NCBI GenBank assembly: GCA_030272155.1
Contig: CP126203.1
Span: 310,001 to 374,000 of the forward strand
Source of the DNA: Tetradesmus obliquus
Lineage: Eukaryota; Chlorophyta; Chlorophyceae; Sphaeropleales; Scenedesmaceae
Direction: 5' to 3'
DNA length: 64,000 bases
Every line of letters starts with the position of its first letter. Within the stretch, counting starts at the first letter, position 1. The position numbers were made by a program, and so were the translations under genes. Shown in pieces: positions 1-11,612 of this stretch. Below the pieces are notes generated by a model. The model was not told where the DNA came from. It did no database searches and worked only from the letters and a program-made list of their open reading frames with translations.

Positions 1-409
1 ATGATGGCAGTGGCCGCAGACATCAAGCTGGAGGAGGTCAACGCAGTGGCAGCCAGCCTGCTCACCTTTGCCAGCGATGTGGGCAGAGAAGCAGACATGC
101 TGGCAGAGGCGGCACAGCCGGGCCAGGAGGGCAAGTGGGCGCGGCCTGGACCCACACGGTGCGTGGTTGTGTGCTGCTTTTGCTGTGTTTGGAAGTCGTT
201 TGCTTTGGTGGTTTCCTCATGCTGTTGCTGGGCGTGGTTGGGGCGCATTATTTGCTGTGGCAGCTGTGTGGTTGCACGCTGTTGTTGACTGCGCTGTCTT
301 GCATGCTGCTGTTGTTCTTAATGCTGCGCTGGATTGCCGGGTGGTAATTCCTGCATCTTGTGTGGCAGCATGTTGTGTGACAAAGCACGGAGACTCACCA
401 GACTGCTGG

Positions 410-448
<39 letters not shown>

Positions 449-3400
449 GCAGGGCTACCTCTGTGGTGGCGTGCATCCCTGCCTACGTGTCAGCAGCAGG
501 CGATGTGGTGAGTGGCGCACCCCCAGTACGTGTTGGCGCACAGCTGCTTCCTGACTGTGCTCGGTGTGTATGCATCACCTGCTGTGCGGCGTCTTGCACC
601 CCAGCTTGCAATGCACATCTCTTGTCTGTGTGTCTGGTTGCTGTAGCACCTGTGCGGATGCCGGATCGGTCTAGCCATCCTGTTGTGCATAATGGTGATG
701 GCTGCCTCATGATTGTCTTGCTGCTTGTGCCTGCTGCTTCCGCTTGGTCTTGTGTTGCTGCAGGTGTCTGTGGGTGGCGGCATGGGCCATGGCCGTGGAG
801 GCATGGGCGCCAGCGGGCACCTGGACGCAGGTGAGGCGGCAGCAGCAGCAGCAGCAGCAGCAGCGGCCACCTGGATGCAGGTGAGGCAGCTGCAGCAGGG
901 GCAGCAGCAGCAGGGGCAGCAGCAGCAGCAGCAGCAGCAGGGGCAGCAGCAGCAGCAGCGGCAGCAGCAGCAGCAGGGGCAGGGGCAGCAGCAGCGGCAG
1001 CAGCAGCGGGCACCTGGATGCAGGTGTGATAGCGGCAGCAGCAGTGGCAGCAGCAGGCGGTGTGCGCTTTTGGCAGGCACTGGTTTTCCATCCTATGCTG
1101 CTGCCACAGTTGCCCATCGCACTTGATGTTGCACTGTTGCTGTGTGTTGCTGTATGACGGCTGCCGCTAGTTATGCTTTGCAGCGAGTGCTGCGGGTGCT
1201 GCCCGTGTCCAGCAGCCGCCAACTGACTGCTGAGTCAGCAATCTAGCATGCTGCATGCATGTGTTATATGGGGTGTTATTAATATGTTACATGACATGTT
1301 ACATGCAGACGCCATCAATCTGGAGGAGCTGGAGTCGCAGGGCCGCCAGCTGGATGCCCTGCAGGACATGGAGGCGCCAGAGGGCGCATACAGGTGGGCT
1401 GTTATGTAACATGTTCCATTAAGCAGCAAGTAAGTAACAGTCATGCTCTATTGAAGCAGTAAAAGCGATGCGCACAGCTGGCCGTGCCCAAATCTTGTGC
1501 AACCTGCTTTGTCGTCGTGCTTGATGTTTGCCGTGGTCCGCAGCACTGAGCCGCGTCGACCTCTCACATGCACCACATCTCCTCCTGCTGTTATTTTCTG
1601 TGTGTTGTGACAGGTTTGACCTGAGCCCCGAGCAGATCCTGTCCGCGCTGGCATCGCCGGACCTGGTCATCGAGCCTGCGCCTGATGTGGAGCTGCCGCA
1701 GCACCTGGTGGACCCACAGGAGATTGAAGCTACCATGCAGGTGCGTTCAATATCACTTTGTGTAACTATGATCACTTGTGCTAGGGAAAGCTGCCATGCT
1801 GTCTTGTGTTGGCAGCACCTGGTAGGCAGCTGACCCCTTTGGGGCCACTCAGACATATCTTAACTGTGATGTGTGCTGCATCACTTTTATGCCCCTGCAG
1901 GAGCTGCAGCCTCGCTTCATCCCGCTGCAGGGCGAGCTGGAGCAGCTGCTGGCCACGCCGCCCGAGGCGCTGGAGCCTGCGCTGTGCTGCCCTCCCACTG
2001 ATGAGGACACCGGCATCACGCAGCGCCGCCTGAGCAACGGCATCCGCATCAACTACAGGTGCGCATGCAGCAGCAGATTTGAAAAAACACACAACTGACG
2101 ACAGGAGTGAATCCACTGACTGTGCGTTCCAGTCACATTCCATGTGCAGCAACGACCACAGCAACTCTCTGCTGATATATACTCTTGTGCGCTATAGCCA
2201 TTCATGTTTTCAACCGATCGCAACCGCACATACCACAACCGCACATTCCTTGTACGCAACTGACGAACATTCTTTTTGTGCTATTTGTCTGCAAAACACT
2301 GCTGGCAAACTCTCAACCGCACCCACCCTGCAGGCACACCGACAATGAGCCCAAGGCTGGGCTGCTGCGCATTGTGGCAGCCGGCGGCCGCGCGAGCGAG
2401 CCGCGCGAGCCAGGGCCGGGCGGTGTGGGTGCAGTGGCTGTGGGCACGCGCACACTCAGCGAGGGCGGCGCAGTGGGCGGCTGGAGCAGGGAACAGGTGG
2501 GCTGCTGCTGCTTACAACCAATGATCAGAGCCTGTGTACAGTACCTAATGCTTGAAGACTTGCTCAGCAGTCATGTGCAAGCACTGGTCCAGCCGTGGTT
2601 GTGGGTTTGCTCAGCAGTCATGTGCAAGCACTGGTCCAGCCGTGGTTGTGGGTTTGCTCAGCAGTCATGTGCAAGCACTGGTCCAGCCGTGGTTGTGGGT
2701 TTGCTCAGCAGTCATGTGCAAGCACTGGTCCAGCCGTGGTTGTGGGTTTGCTCAGCAGTCATGTGCAAGCACTGGTCCAGCCGTGGTTGTGGGTTTGCTC
2801 AGCAGTCATGTGCAAGCACTGGTCCAGCCGTGGTTGTGGGTTTGCTCAGCAGTCATGTGCAAGCACTGGTCCAGCCGTGGTTGTGGGTTTGCTCAGCAGT
2901 CATGTGCAAGCACTGGTCCAGCCGTGGTTGTGGGTTTGCTCAGCAGTCATGTGCAAGCACTGGTCCAGCCGTGGTTGTGGGTTTGAGCCTGTTTGGCATT
3001 GCGTTTGGGCAGCGTGAAGGGGTCGGGCGGTGTGGGTGCAGTGGCTGTTGGCACGCGCACACTCAGCAAGGGCGGCGCAGTTGGCGGCTGAAGCAGGGAA
3101 CAGGTGCGCTTGCATGTGTGCGGTATGGTGATGATTTGCTTCGTGGGCGTTGGCTGCGGGCACACGCACGCTCGGCGAGAGCCACGCAGTTAACACACTT
3201 CAACTGCTGTTGTTGTGCTGCACCACAGGTGGAGGCGTTCTGCATCACCAACCTGATTTAGAGCGTAATGGACAGCAGATTACCCGCAATGAATGACCCA
3301 ACATATCTGTTTTGACCAACAGTTGTATCTGCTGTTGTTGTGCTGCACCACAGGTGGAGGCCTTTTGCATCGCCAACCTGATTCAGAGCGTCATGGACAG

Positions 3401-4046
3401 CAACGATGAGTTCCTGGTGCTGGACGTGCACTTTGCCGCCACCAACGGCGGCCTGGCCTGCGCATTTGAGCTGCTGCACCAGGTGCTGCAGTGCCCGCGG
3501 TGAGTGAGGGTGCTCAGCATGTGTGTAGTACAGCAAGCTGCAGTGCCATATGCTGGGTGCTGCAGTGCGCCTTTGAGCTGCTGCACAAGGTGCTGCAATG
3601 CCGTTGTGAGTGATATCATGTTTGATTATGGCGATCAGCAGTACAGTGTCACGCTGCTGAGGTGAAACACCGGACACTGTAGTCACTCATCAGTGCCGCA
3701 AGCTGGTGTCATCGCCCATTGCTTACCCTGCTTTTAGCAAACCTCTAGTAACATCATTCTGACATCCAACCTTTGAAATCTGATTGTTCGGCTGCAGCTG
3801 GGAGCCTGCTGCCTTTGAGCGCAGCAAGCTGGCCTTTATCGCGACTGGCCAGAGCGTGGGCAAGAGCCTGGAGCGCGCCAGCAGCAGCAAGATCATGGAG
3901 GCCATGCTGGGCCCTGACATGCGCTTCAGGTGGGCAGGAAAGGGCTGTCTTGCTTGTGTTTTGGGTGTCTGCTGCTACCTTTGTTTGACATCATGGCGCG
4001 CCAGCAGCAGCAAGATCATGGAGGCCATGCTTGGGATGCGCTTTAG

Positions 4047-4077
<31 letters not shown>

Positions 4078-7000
4078 GGGGTAAATGGACCGACGGTACT
4101 TGCGAGTGCCCTTATGGCGATGATGTACGCGAATAGTGCTCCGTTGTTGTGCATGCGCTCCTGGAGGCCGTGCTGGGGTTCAATCGAAAGCGCTCAAGGT
4201 GCTGGTGCCTAGGCTTGGGCTCAAGGTGCAGCTGCATCACTCCGAACGATTTAAACTCCATCCCTGCACAACCCCTGCTGACCCCCTGCTAAACCTTTTC
4301 AATAAACTTGCAGGGACCCACCCCCTGATGCTGGAGCAGCTCACGTGCAGGGTGTGCTGGTGGTGCAGCTGCACCCCTCAGATTGTCCATCTCACTAAAC
4401 CCTATTCCCTTCTGCTTCACTAAACCCCGCAGGGACCCGCCCCCTGAGATGCTGGAGCAGCTTACACTGGAGGGCGTGCGGGATGTGCTGGCGGCGCAGC
4501 TGCACCCCAGCAACCTGGAGCTGAACGTGGCGGGTGACTTTGAGCCAGAGGAGCTGGAGGCACTCGTGCTGCGCTACCTGGGTGAGTTAATGCTTGTTGT
4601 CTTGTACATAGTGCTTGGTTCACAGTGTTACCAGTACTGCTGAGTGTTTGCGTGTTGTCTTGTACATATTGCTTGGTTCATAGTGTTACCAGTGCTGCTG
4701 AGTGTTTGCGTGTTGTCCTGTACATAGTGCTTGGTTCAGAGTGTTACCAGTACTGCTGAGTGTTTGCGTGTTGTCCTGTACATAGTGCTTGGTTCAGAGT
4801 GTTACCAGTACTGCTGAACCGTGAGAGTAGTTGCTTGTGGGTGAGGTGACAATCATCATCTTATGTCACCGTACAATCATTGTGAGTTCGTTTTTCTATG
4901 TGTAGAACAAAGTGAAATCAATATGTTTCGGCTGTGCTGCTTCCGCAGGCACCATCTCCAGCCCGCTGCCTCCCCCCAGCAGGGCCAGCCTGATGGGCCC
5001 ACCCATCTCCTTCCAGGACCCGCCACTGCAGCAGCGCGCCATCACGTGGCACCTCAAGGACAGCGACGAGCGCGCGGCAGCATACATTGCGGGCCCTGCT
5101 CCCTGCAGGTGGGGTTGGATCTGCTGGAAATAGGTTGGATGGTGTAGTGTGCCTTGTGCGTAGCAGTTGCAGTGTGCAGCGACAAGCCCAGCGACAAGCC
5201 CAGCGCGGTTCGTCATTGTAGAATGCCAGAAAGGCACTATGCCGGAGGGCATGGTATGTGCGCCTTCCGCATTTTTTGCAGCTGGTTGCGGCGCACAACC
5301 CACATCACCGCATTTGCCCTGCTGCCGCTGCATGTGTGCAGGTGGGGTCCCTTTGGCAGCCGTGCCCCCCTGGCCCCCCTGCACAAGGGCATCAGCCCGC
5401 CGCCGCCGCCAGCCACCAACCCCGCGGCAGCAGCAGCAGCAACAGCAGCGCGCCGCGCGCACCCGCTGTATGCCACCGTGAGCCTGCAGCTGCTGGCCGA
5501 GGTGATCAACAGCCGGCTGTTCACCACAGTCAGGGACAGCCTGGGCCTGACATATGACGTCAGCTTCGAGGTGAGGGGTTAACTAATATGCTTTTGGTGT
5601 TTTCAGCTGTGTTTGTGCGCATTGGGTGGTCTGGACGTTGGTGCCATGGCTGAGGTGATCAACAGCCGGCGGCTTACCACAGTCAGGGACAGCCTGGGCT
5701 TGACCTGTGGTGTCAGCTTCTGCGGAAGGGCTCTGGAAGGGCTCTGGAGCTGCGGTTGTGGGTTGGGTTTGCTTTCTGGGGTCATGACTTGAGGTACTGC
5801 ACGGTAGGGACGGTGTTGCGATCAATATCGGGTTTGCATCGTGTCAGACACCGGGATGTCAGGCGACCCCGCTGTATGAGGCAGTCAGAAAACCGACTTC
5901 CTGCGCTTGCGTCCACACATTATTTGCTCTGCCAGGTCACCACGTACGACCAGCTACGCACATGCTGGTTCGTGCTGGTCACCTGCTACCCCAGTCGCAC
6001 TAATTCCAACATCAATTTTATCGCCTATATTCTTCAACTGTGCCTTCATATCATTTGCCGTGTGCAGGTTACTACCTACGATCGGCTGCGCACGGGCTGG
6101 TTTAGCGTGCTGGTCACCTCCTACCCGGACCGCATCCATGAGGCGCTGGCGGCCTCCCTGGCGGTGCTGCGCGAGCTGGCGCTGTCCCCGGTCACGCCGC
6201 GCGAGCTGATGCGCGCCAAGCGCACGCTCATGACGCGGTGGGTACCTTTGAACGGTTTGTCTGTTTATGATATGATGAACCGAGAGCGCAGCAGCAGGGC
6301 TGGAATGGGTGGTACTTTACTTTGATCCCTAGCGCTGTGAAGGTCATGTGTTTGCCCCAGCAGGGATGGCTTGCTGCATCCCGCATGCTCTGGCCTCATA
6401 GTATTTATCTTGCCGGTGCTGGTTGTAAAAAAAACATTCTGTGAACTGCTTGCTTTTGTTTTTGGTTGCTGTTTTCCTGCAGGCACGAGTTGGAGCTCAA
6501 GGACAAAAACTACTGGCTGGGCCGTGTCCTTCTTATGTCCGAATGCTGCTTAGTGACGCTTGACTTGTGCTTGCTTTTGTCTTGCAGGCATGAGAGCGAG
6601 CTCAAGGACAACAACTACTGGCTGGGCCTGCTGACTCACCTGCAGTCGCCCGACGTGCCATACAAGCGCGTGGAGTGCCTGCGCGACCTGCGCTGCATGT
6701 ACGAGTCCGCCACCATCGACGACCTGTACGATGCATACACACGCTTTGACTTCAGCGACGAAGCGGTCTTTACGTGTGTGGGGACCAGCGGCAAGGCGCC
6801 GCCACCCCCGCCAGACCGTGCGAGGCTGGATGCGCTGGTGTCGCAGCTGGATGGCAGTGCTCGGGGCAGCAGCGTGCAGTCAGCAGGCTGGGGGAACGGA
6901 GCCAGCAGCAGCAGTAGCAGCAGCAGTATCACTGGGCCGAACGGTGCCGCACTTCCAGTGGATTGGGCGGCGGCGTTTAGCAAGGCGTTTGGCGCCGCGA

Positions 7001-7218
7001 TGCAGCAGCAGGGGGGTGCGGCGCAGGTGCAGGTGCAGCAGCAGCAGCCGCAGCAGCCGGGTCAGCAGCAGCAGGATGAGCAGCAGCAAGGGAAGCCGGA
7101 CCCCATGGCGATGTTCACAGCTATGCTGGCGGCAGCGCAGGGGGCGAAGCTGGCGCAGGCGCTTGGCAAAGAGAAGCAGCAGCAGGAGCAGCAGAACGGG
7201 GATGGCAGCAGTAGCTAG
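1..7218 (+). CDS. SPP: Chloroplast stromal processing peptidase, M16 family (5' end outside window)
   Basis: This is the C-terminal 809 residues of the metallopeptidase that removes transit peptides from imported proteins in the chloroplast stroma. Exons: 1-158, 453-507, 764-830, 1309-1393, 1614-1740, 1901-2058, 2334-2496, 3354-3499, 3798-3929, 4433-4581, 4949-5108, 5342-5570, 6068-6237, 6588-7218; they total 2430 nt in one frame. Segments recalled from plant SPP align in order: LEEVNAV, GITQRRLSNGI, GTRTLSEGG, LNVAGDF, DERAAAYIAGPAP, then the M16 C-lobe motif SRLFTTVRDSLGLTYDVSFE, TPRELMRAKRTLMTRHE and NYWLGLLTHLQ. The zinc-binding HxxEH site lies upstream of the window, so catalytic competence cannot be judged here. 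The last exon adds a tail of about 140 residues, Ser-rich near 6901 and Gln-rich near 7003-7110, which looks lineage-specific. The stop is TAG. Introns hold a 47-bp minisatellite, a 58-bp repeat and several exon echoes. Confidence 0.95.
2560..2982 (+). repeat. 47-bp minisatellite, 9 near-identical copies
   Basis: The unit begins TTGCTCAGCAGTCATG and recurs at 2560, 2607, 2654 and so on, with almost no differences between copies. It lies in the intron between SPP exons 2334-2496 and 3354-3499. Because 47 is not a multiple of three, the array is open in all three forward frames and creates a spurious long ORF of about 350 codons. Confidence 0.97.
3193..3276 (+). repeat. Exon echo: decayed copy of the SPP exon-8 acceptor
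   Basis: About 25 nt of intron end plus about 58 nt of exon are repeated 121 bp upstream of the genuine exon at 3354. The echo keeps the CACCACAG acceptor and encodes VEAFCITNLI, but has TAG where the real exon has a Gln codon. Using it would truncate the protein. Confidence 0.85.
3994..4048 (+). repeat. Exon echo: copy of the SPP exon-9 donor edge
   Basis: This direct copy of the end of exon 3798-3929 encodes ASSSKIMEAML and then a shortened GMRFR before a GT. It lies downstream of the genuine donor at 3930 and is followed by a GT run and a long G run at about 4048-4081. Confidence 0.8.
4595..4816 (+). repeat. 58-bp tandem repeat, 4 copies
   Basis: Copies start at 4595, 4653, 4711 and 4769 and share the core TGTACATAGTGCTTGGTTCA. 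The array is in the SPP intron just downstream of the donor at 4582. It is not coding. Confidence 0.93.
5641..5722 (+). repeat. Exon echo: copy of the SPP exon-12 3' edge
   Basis: The stretch encodes AEVINSRRLTTVRDSLGL followed by TCGVSF, a mutated duplicate of the end of exon 5342-5570, located about 70 bp into the following intron. Further echoes of the next two exon starts lie at about 5936-5995 (VTTYDQLRT) and 6481-6525 (HELELKDKNYWLG). Confidence 0.85.
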
Positions 7219-8121
7219 GTGGGGTACGCATGTCACTGGCTGGGGTGTACTCGATGGACGTGTGGATAATAATGTTGTGTTGTTGTACGGGTAGGTGTCG
7301 TTGTGTGGGACAACTGTGTTGTTTGACTGCCAGTGCGCTCGATCACTAGCAGCTCGAGTGTTGAAGCCTTGGAATGCGTTGAGAAGCTGCACTCTTTTAC
7401 TCATGGGCAGCTGCGTTTACGTGTATGTGTGTTGTTTTTGGTAATTCTTCTATGATTTTCGCAATCATCCCACAGCGTCGTTACGGCCGCCGATTACTGT
7501 CCTCCTCTTGCAGTGCAAGGGCAGCTTTTGACCTTCTCGGACCCTTTTGGGTCACCCACGGTATGACGAGGTAAATGTTGACAGCACACGCAGCTTGATG
7601 GAACGTCGCAGATGTTTGAAATCTAGACCGCAAATCTAGATTGCCTCAGCTATCGTCGGCAGTTTGAACAGGCATCACCGTCTCACCAGCTGCCGAAGTA
7701 GAAGTTGCCCCTGTGCAAGGGCCCTGTCGCACACACACGGAGCTTCTGGTGACTCAACGAACACAAAGTCACGCAGTTGTTCAGCTCTGCCAGAGCTGTT
7801 CCGTGCTTCAAGTGTTCAATTGCTTGCACTTGCCCAAAAGCTCAGCGATCGCGAAGTCACTGGCTGCTGAAACAGTTTTGGGCGACATCTGCTGCTGAAT
7901 ATGGGTTTGCGGGCTGGAAGCGGTGAGTTGCAGAGAGTAGGGTTGCAGGTGCCTCAGAGCGACAGCAAGCTGTTGGTCCAGCTGGCAACAGCTTTGGTCT
8001 GCAGTGACCTCCCAGAATCAAATGCTCAATTGCAATTCTTATGCACCAGCAAGCACGCTGTGCATGCATGCAGCCATGGTAGCAGAGCAGCGCGGAGTGT
8101 CCCAGCTGCCATGCAGCTCAC
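7219..8121. other. Gap between SPP and the alpha/beta hydrolase
   Basis: This 0.9-kb stretch must hold the SPP 3' UTR and the promoter or 5' exons of the next gene. I see no TGTAA-type poly(A) signal, no convincing coding segment and no RNA gene. Short ORFs between 7664 and 8155 lack any recognisable similarity. Confidence 0.5.
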
Positions 8122-9122
8122 ATGTGCCCTGCTGCCGACCTCTATGCAAGCCTAACAGCCTTCTGGCCAACCCGCATGCGTCATATGTTCCTATCTACCC
8201 TCCAACACTGCTTTGGGCCGTTCGAACAGCAACACAACTGCCTAGAACGCCGCACCTGCACACCGCCTTTGTCTGGCCCCTTTCCTGCAGGCCCTGCCGC
8301 CCCGGGCAACCCGCGCTACTTCCTGGCCCTGCTGGTGCTGGTGGCTCTGGGGGGCCCTTGTACAGCTTTGCAGGTGGCACGTTGCCTGTGGCCCATCCGC
8401 TGGACTGTTGCGCTGCTGTGGGTGGCCACAGAGTGGTGCTTCTACGCCTTCTACTTCAGGCGCACATATGAGGAGTTCAACAAGATTCCTGCAGACTGCA
8501 AGCCCAAGGGTGCGCAGCTAGCTGCTGCTGTCGCCTATACAGCATTCACAGCATATTTATGATTTATTTCACAGCAGCATACGCTGCTGCGCTGCTGCAG
8601 GGGACATTTCAGCAGCTGCACCTGCTGCGCAGTGCGCGTGACGCCTGCGCCCCACGAGCAGCAACAGTGCAGCAGCACTGCTGAGCAGCAGCGCTGACAC
8701 CTGTGCTGCTTGCACCAGGCAACAAAGGTTACAAGCTCTGCGCAGCATGCAGCAGCCCTCGTCAGATTGGGTCAACGGCTCTCCAGGCAGCGGCATGGCG
8801 GCAGTTGGCTGCGTTGAACCCCCGATCAATCTGCAAACAACTTGCACTCACACTGCTGCTGATAGCCTGTTTACTGCCTGTGTTTGTTGAATCCCTGCTG
8901 CTGCTGGTACCGCTGCTGCCGCTGCCGCCGCAGGCTTCACGCCCGCCGAAGGGCACAGCAACTGGCGGCGCTTCATGCGCTGCGTGAACACACTGCCTGA
9001 GCGCGTTCACCCCGAGGACTACCTGTGCCCCTGGTTCTGCAACGCGCCCTATGAGGCCATAAAAAGAGACAATGTGGCGGAGATGCTTGTCTATGGCTTT
9101 TACTACAGCAAGATGTGAGTTC

Positions 9123-9159
<37 letters not shown>

Positions 9160-11563
9160 GACAAAAGCCGTTGTCAGGCCAGTGAGCTAACAGGCATGCC
9201 CGGTCAACTGGTTGACCAGCTGGAGGCACATGCAGCTGCAGCTGACGCTTGTGGCAACCCCCATTCCTGCTGTTTCTGCAGGAGTGACATGACGGGTGAG
9301 CTGGCAGGCGTGCCTGGTCAGCTGGTTGACCAGCTGGAGGCTGCGCTGCATGTGAAGTTCCCGCCCGGCTACACGCCAGGGCTGCGTTTCATGAGCCACC
9401 TCTGGGAGCCGCTGCGTGCGCATTACAGGTGTGAAGCGTTTGGTTATGTTGTGTTACATCGAAGCGTGAGATGCAAAGTCTTGTTTTTCTGAAGCGCCCG
9501 GCTACACGCCAGGGCTGCGTTTCATGAGCCACCTCTGGGAGCCGCTGCGTGCGCATTACAGGTGTGAAGCGTTTGGTTATGTTGTGTTACATCGAAGCGT
9601 GAGATGCAAAGTGTTATTTTTCTGAAGCGCCCGCCTACACCCCAGGGCTGCGCTTCATGAGCCACCTCTGGGAGCCGCTGCGTGCACACTACAGGTGTGC
9701 GTCGCTTTGTGTTGTCTCTGTGGTGTGTTTATGCCATGTTGCATGACTTTGTAGGTTGCCCGTGCATGTGCGCTGTTGCTGCTGTGGCAGCTGTTGTCAC
9801 TGGCTTTTCAGAGTATGCATTTGCCGTACTGCGGCGCGCTGTCGAACTGAACTTCTTCTGCATTGCTGCCGTTTCACTGCTGCTGCTGCTCCAGGCCACT
9901 GTGCCTGTACCTGTTCTTCGAGGTGCTGGCTGCGGTGCAGCGGCTGCTGATGTCCACCTACGGCTTCCAGGTCAAGCAGCTGGGGTGAGAGCCGGCTGGG
10001 CTAGCAGTTTGGCTGCCATACTTGATCGTGTCAGCATTGCATGCAGAGGGTTGAAGCTGTCGTGATCAAGCGAATGTACTTTGCTGGATGCTGCTGCTGC
10101 ATGCTCTGCAAGCACTTCCACACCAGCGCCATTTGTCTGAGTGCGATGCAACCACACCAGCTGCACACTCTGCTGACCTGTGTGTGCTGCTGTGCTGCTG
10201 CAGGCTGCTGACCTACTACACACTCAACTGTGGCCTCGACTTCCCAAACAGCAGCAGCAGCAGCAAGCAGCCTGCATCCATAAATGAGGAGGATGAGGAC
10301 TGGACACCCTTTGCAGACCCCAATGCGACAGCAGCAGCAGCCAACGCTGCTGCTGCTGCTGCCAACCCTCTGACTGAGGCTGTGCTGCCCAATGAGAGTG
10401 ACAAGTCTGTGCCGGTGCTGTTCCTGCATGGCGTGGGTGAGTCGCAGCTTTCGAGTAGCTTTGGCACGTGCTGTGTTTCTCAGACTGCGCCTCAATGGTG
10501 TCGCTAACGAGAGTGACAAGTCAGTGCCGGTGCTGTTCCTGCATGGAGTGGGTGAGGGAAGAGGGAGGGGTTGAATGATACACTCTTTCTCTTTGGTGTG
10601 TGGTGATTTGTATCTTGTGAGACTGCCCTTCTCTGGTGTCACTGACTGAGAGTGACAAGTCTGTGCTGTTCCTGCATGGAGTGGATGATTGGCGGCTTCT
10701 GAAGTGCTTTTGCACGTGCTGTGTTTTTCAGACTGCGCTTCATTGCTGTCACTTATGAGAGTAACACGTCAGTGCCAATGCTGTTTCTGCATGGAGTGGG
10801 AGAGTGAAGAGGGAAGGTCTGATGTTATGCTGGGTCTCTTTGGTGCCTTTGTTGATTGGTATGCCATCAGGTCTATGATAAGATTGCTCTTTACTGGTGC
10901 CATTGACTCAGGATGACAAGTCTGTGCTGTTCCTGCATGGAGTGGGTGAGTGCTCGCTCGTGAACTGCATGCGCACGTACTTTGTCAAAACTGATGTTCA
11001 ATTGTGCCATGCACTGCACGAGGCAAGTCAGCTGTTGCTGCTGCTGCTGCAGGCGGCTCATGCTGTACCTGGAGATGCTGATCCACTGCTCAGTGGTTTG
11101 CTCTGCTGCTGCTGATGCTGATGCTGCTGCTGCCGCCGCTGCTGCTGCTGCAGGCGGCCTGATGCTGTACCTGGAGATGCTGGTGTATGTGATTCGGTTG
11201 GGGCACCCCGTGGTGGTGGTGGAGTACAAGCATGTGGCCATGCGCCTCAGGTGGGGCCGGGGCACTGCTGAAACAAATATAACAATAATGTCAAGATATC
11301 TTGATCATGATACAACTAGCACCTGGTGGTGGTGGTGGTGGTGGAGTGCAAGCACGTGGTCATGCGCCTCAGGTGGGGCTGCCATACTGCATTGTACCAC
11401 TTCTTGCTACTCGTTATGTCCAAGCAACCTTACCGTGTGTCTTGCGCACATGCCGCATACTGGGGCACATCACAAACTGATTTAGCATACAGAGGAGGTG
11501 CTGATGCGCGCAGTCCACCCTGCATCATCTCTGCTGCGTACCTGTTGACCATGTTGTACTTGC

Positions 11564-11612
<49 letters not shown>

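Noticed and set aside
483-1222. Long Cys-, Ala- or Leu-rich open frames over CAG/CTG runs
   Set aside because: They are homopolymeric translations of trinucleotide repeats within SPP introns.
2560-2982. CRISPR-like direct repeats
   Set aside because: The copies are contiguous without unique spacers and the context is a eukaryotic intron.
2185-3261. Open frame of 358 codons across the 47-bp repeats
   Set aside because: It is an artefact of a repeat unit open in every frame; it crosses genuine SPP exon and intron borders and has no family signature outside the SPP exon.
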